Assembly: GCA_902796775.1 (NCBI GenBank)
Contig: CADBQK010000103.1
Span: forward strand, 1 to 5,634
Reading direction: 5' to 3'
Source: an uncultured Lachnospiraceae bacterium
GTDB taxonomy: Bacteria; Bacillota_A; Clostridia; Lachnospirales; Lachnospiraceae
DNA length: 5,634 bases
The notes beneath the pieces are model-generated. The model did not search any database and was not told where the DNA came from. It saw nothing but the letters and a program-made list of their open reading frames with translations. The translations under genes and the position numbers were made by a program. Positions 4,891 to 5,634 of this stretch are shown one piece after another (within the stretch, counting starts at the first letter, position 1; every line of letters begins with the position of its first letter).

Positions 4891-5634
4891 TCAATAGTAG
4901 CTCTTCTGGAACTTGCGCTCGATCTCGACCAGCTTCTGCAGCCTGTCAAAACCAACTTTCCGAAGGTATCCTTCCCAGTCCTCTACGCCGTATACCCATT
5001 CATCCAGCCATTCCAGGAAGCCTTCCCTAGTTTTGAAAATCTTCTGCATATCCATATGGAAGGGCATGTCATACTGGTACTCATAAGGGAAGTTCCAGGG
5101 ATGGCTCCCGAAGGGTACTTCTACAACTGCATCTACTGCATACTGAGGAATGATCGTCAGATTAGGGGTTTCCTCAATCTCACTTGTAGACACCAGATGC
5201 TCGCAGGTAATGACCGTATACTTAGCTGCACGGGCAAGATTCTCAGCATTTGCGCTGAACCCGAAGAACTGGGTGTTGCCGTGCTTGTCAGCGCGGGTAG
5301 CATGGATAAATGCAACATCCGGCTCAAGCGGAGGTACCAGTGCAATCGGACCGGTTCCAAACGGATCATCGATTACTTTGACATCCTTGTTATAGGTAAG
5401 AAGATCCGATCCAAGGAATGACTTGGTCGGCATGAAAGGAATTCCCATAGCTGCTGCCATATAGCGAAGTCCGATGCCGAAATTGGAATGATCATTGACC
5501 TCAATCGCGTTGGGAATCTTCTTTTCATAAGCACGTCGGAGATTCGGACCCATACCGGCTACCGCATATCCGCACCAGGCAATTTCCATCCTCTTAATCA
5601 GGCCAGCTCCGCAGAGCAGATCGCCCGGATCACA
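4891..5634 (-). CDS. gctA: Glutaconate-type CoA-transferase, subunit A (5' end outside the window)
   Basis: The frame is open to the window edge: codons upstream of the ATG at 5589 read CDPGDLLCGAGLIKR without a stop. The ATG at 5589 is therefore an internal methionine, and 247 residues of the C-terminal part are visible. Family alpha subunits are about 320 residues, so roughly 70 are missing. Hallmarks include GMGPNLRRA, LRYMAAAMGIPFMPT and DVAFIHATRADKHGN, typical of family I CoA-transferase alpha subunits. This subunit helps bind the CoA ester, while the catalytic glutamate lies in subunit B, encoded 20 bases downstream. Together they would activate the acid used by the dehydratase. The true start, promoter and any earlier operon genes lie beyond the window. 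Substrate cannot be read from the sequence. Confidence 0.87.
   Translation of the reverse strand, partial: CDPGDLLCGAGLIKRMEIAWCGYAVAGMGPNLRRAYEKKIPNAIEVNDHSNFGIGLRYMAAAMGIPFMPTKSFLGSDLLTYNKDVKVIDDPFGTGPIALVPPLEPDVAFIHATRADKHGNTQFFGFSANAENLARAAKYTVITCEHLVSTSEIEETPNLTIIPQYAVDAVVEVPFGSHPWNFPYEYQYDMPFHMDMQKIFKTREGFLEWLDEWVYGVEDWEGYLRKVGFDRLQKLVEIERKFQKSYY

Noticed and set aside
4855..5421. 188-codon plus-strand open frame opposite the CoA-transferase genes
   Set aside because: It is antisense to two clear CoA-transferase subunits and has no family resemblance.
5587..5589. ATG as the true start of CoA-transferase subunit A
   Set aside because: The frame stays open to the window edge, the upstream codons read as plausible family sequence (LLCGAGLIKR), and the product from this ATG would be far too short for the family.

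Overview
The window carries one co-directional gene set, all on the minus strand, so transcription runs from high to low coordinates. In transcription order it holds: a 5'-truncated glutaconate-type CoA-transferase subunit A (4891-5634); its subunit B (4022-4870); a 4-hydroxybutyryl-CoA dehydratase / vinylacetyl-CoA isomerase (2338-3801); a 93-residue Cys-rich protein of unknown function (2037-2318); a 101-residue NifU C-terminal-domain protein (1716-2021); an AtoE-type short-chain fatty acid transporter (221-1612); and the first 14 codons of a further gene (1-43). The plus-strand open frames are shadows of these genes.

The dehydratase is the most diagnostic gene. It keeps every [4Fe-4S] ligand and active-site residue I recall for the Clostridium aminobutyricum enzyme. 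The CoA-transferase would activate a hydroxy or unsaturated acid. The dehydratase would convert 4-hydroxybutyryl-CoA (or vinylacetyl-CoA) to crotonyl-CoA, which feeds butyrate formation. The transporter would move a short-chain acid across the membrane. The two small Cys proteins directly downstream of the dehydratase may serve its oxygen-sensitive cluster. This assignment is inferred from gene families and gene order.

The organism is probably an anaerobic, fermentative member of the Bacillota (Clostridia or Negativicutes). The reasons are the gene content, strong GGAGG-type ribosome binding sites and balanced base composition. I cannot name a genus.

Three gaps are longer than 100 bases: 3802-4021, 1613-1715 and 44-220. 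Each contains inverted repeats, two of them strong (1629-1687 and 82-129). I see no convincing promoter in any gap. The only terminator-like hairpin (82-129) sits too close to the next gene to leave room for a promoter after it. The simplest reading is one long transcript whose segments are tuned by RNA structure. I see no tRNA, rRNA, CRISPR array, insertion sequence or prophage gene.
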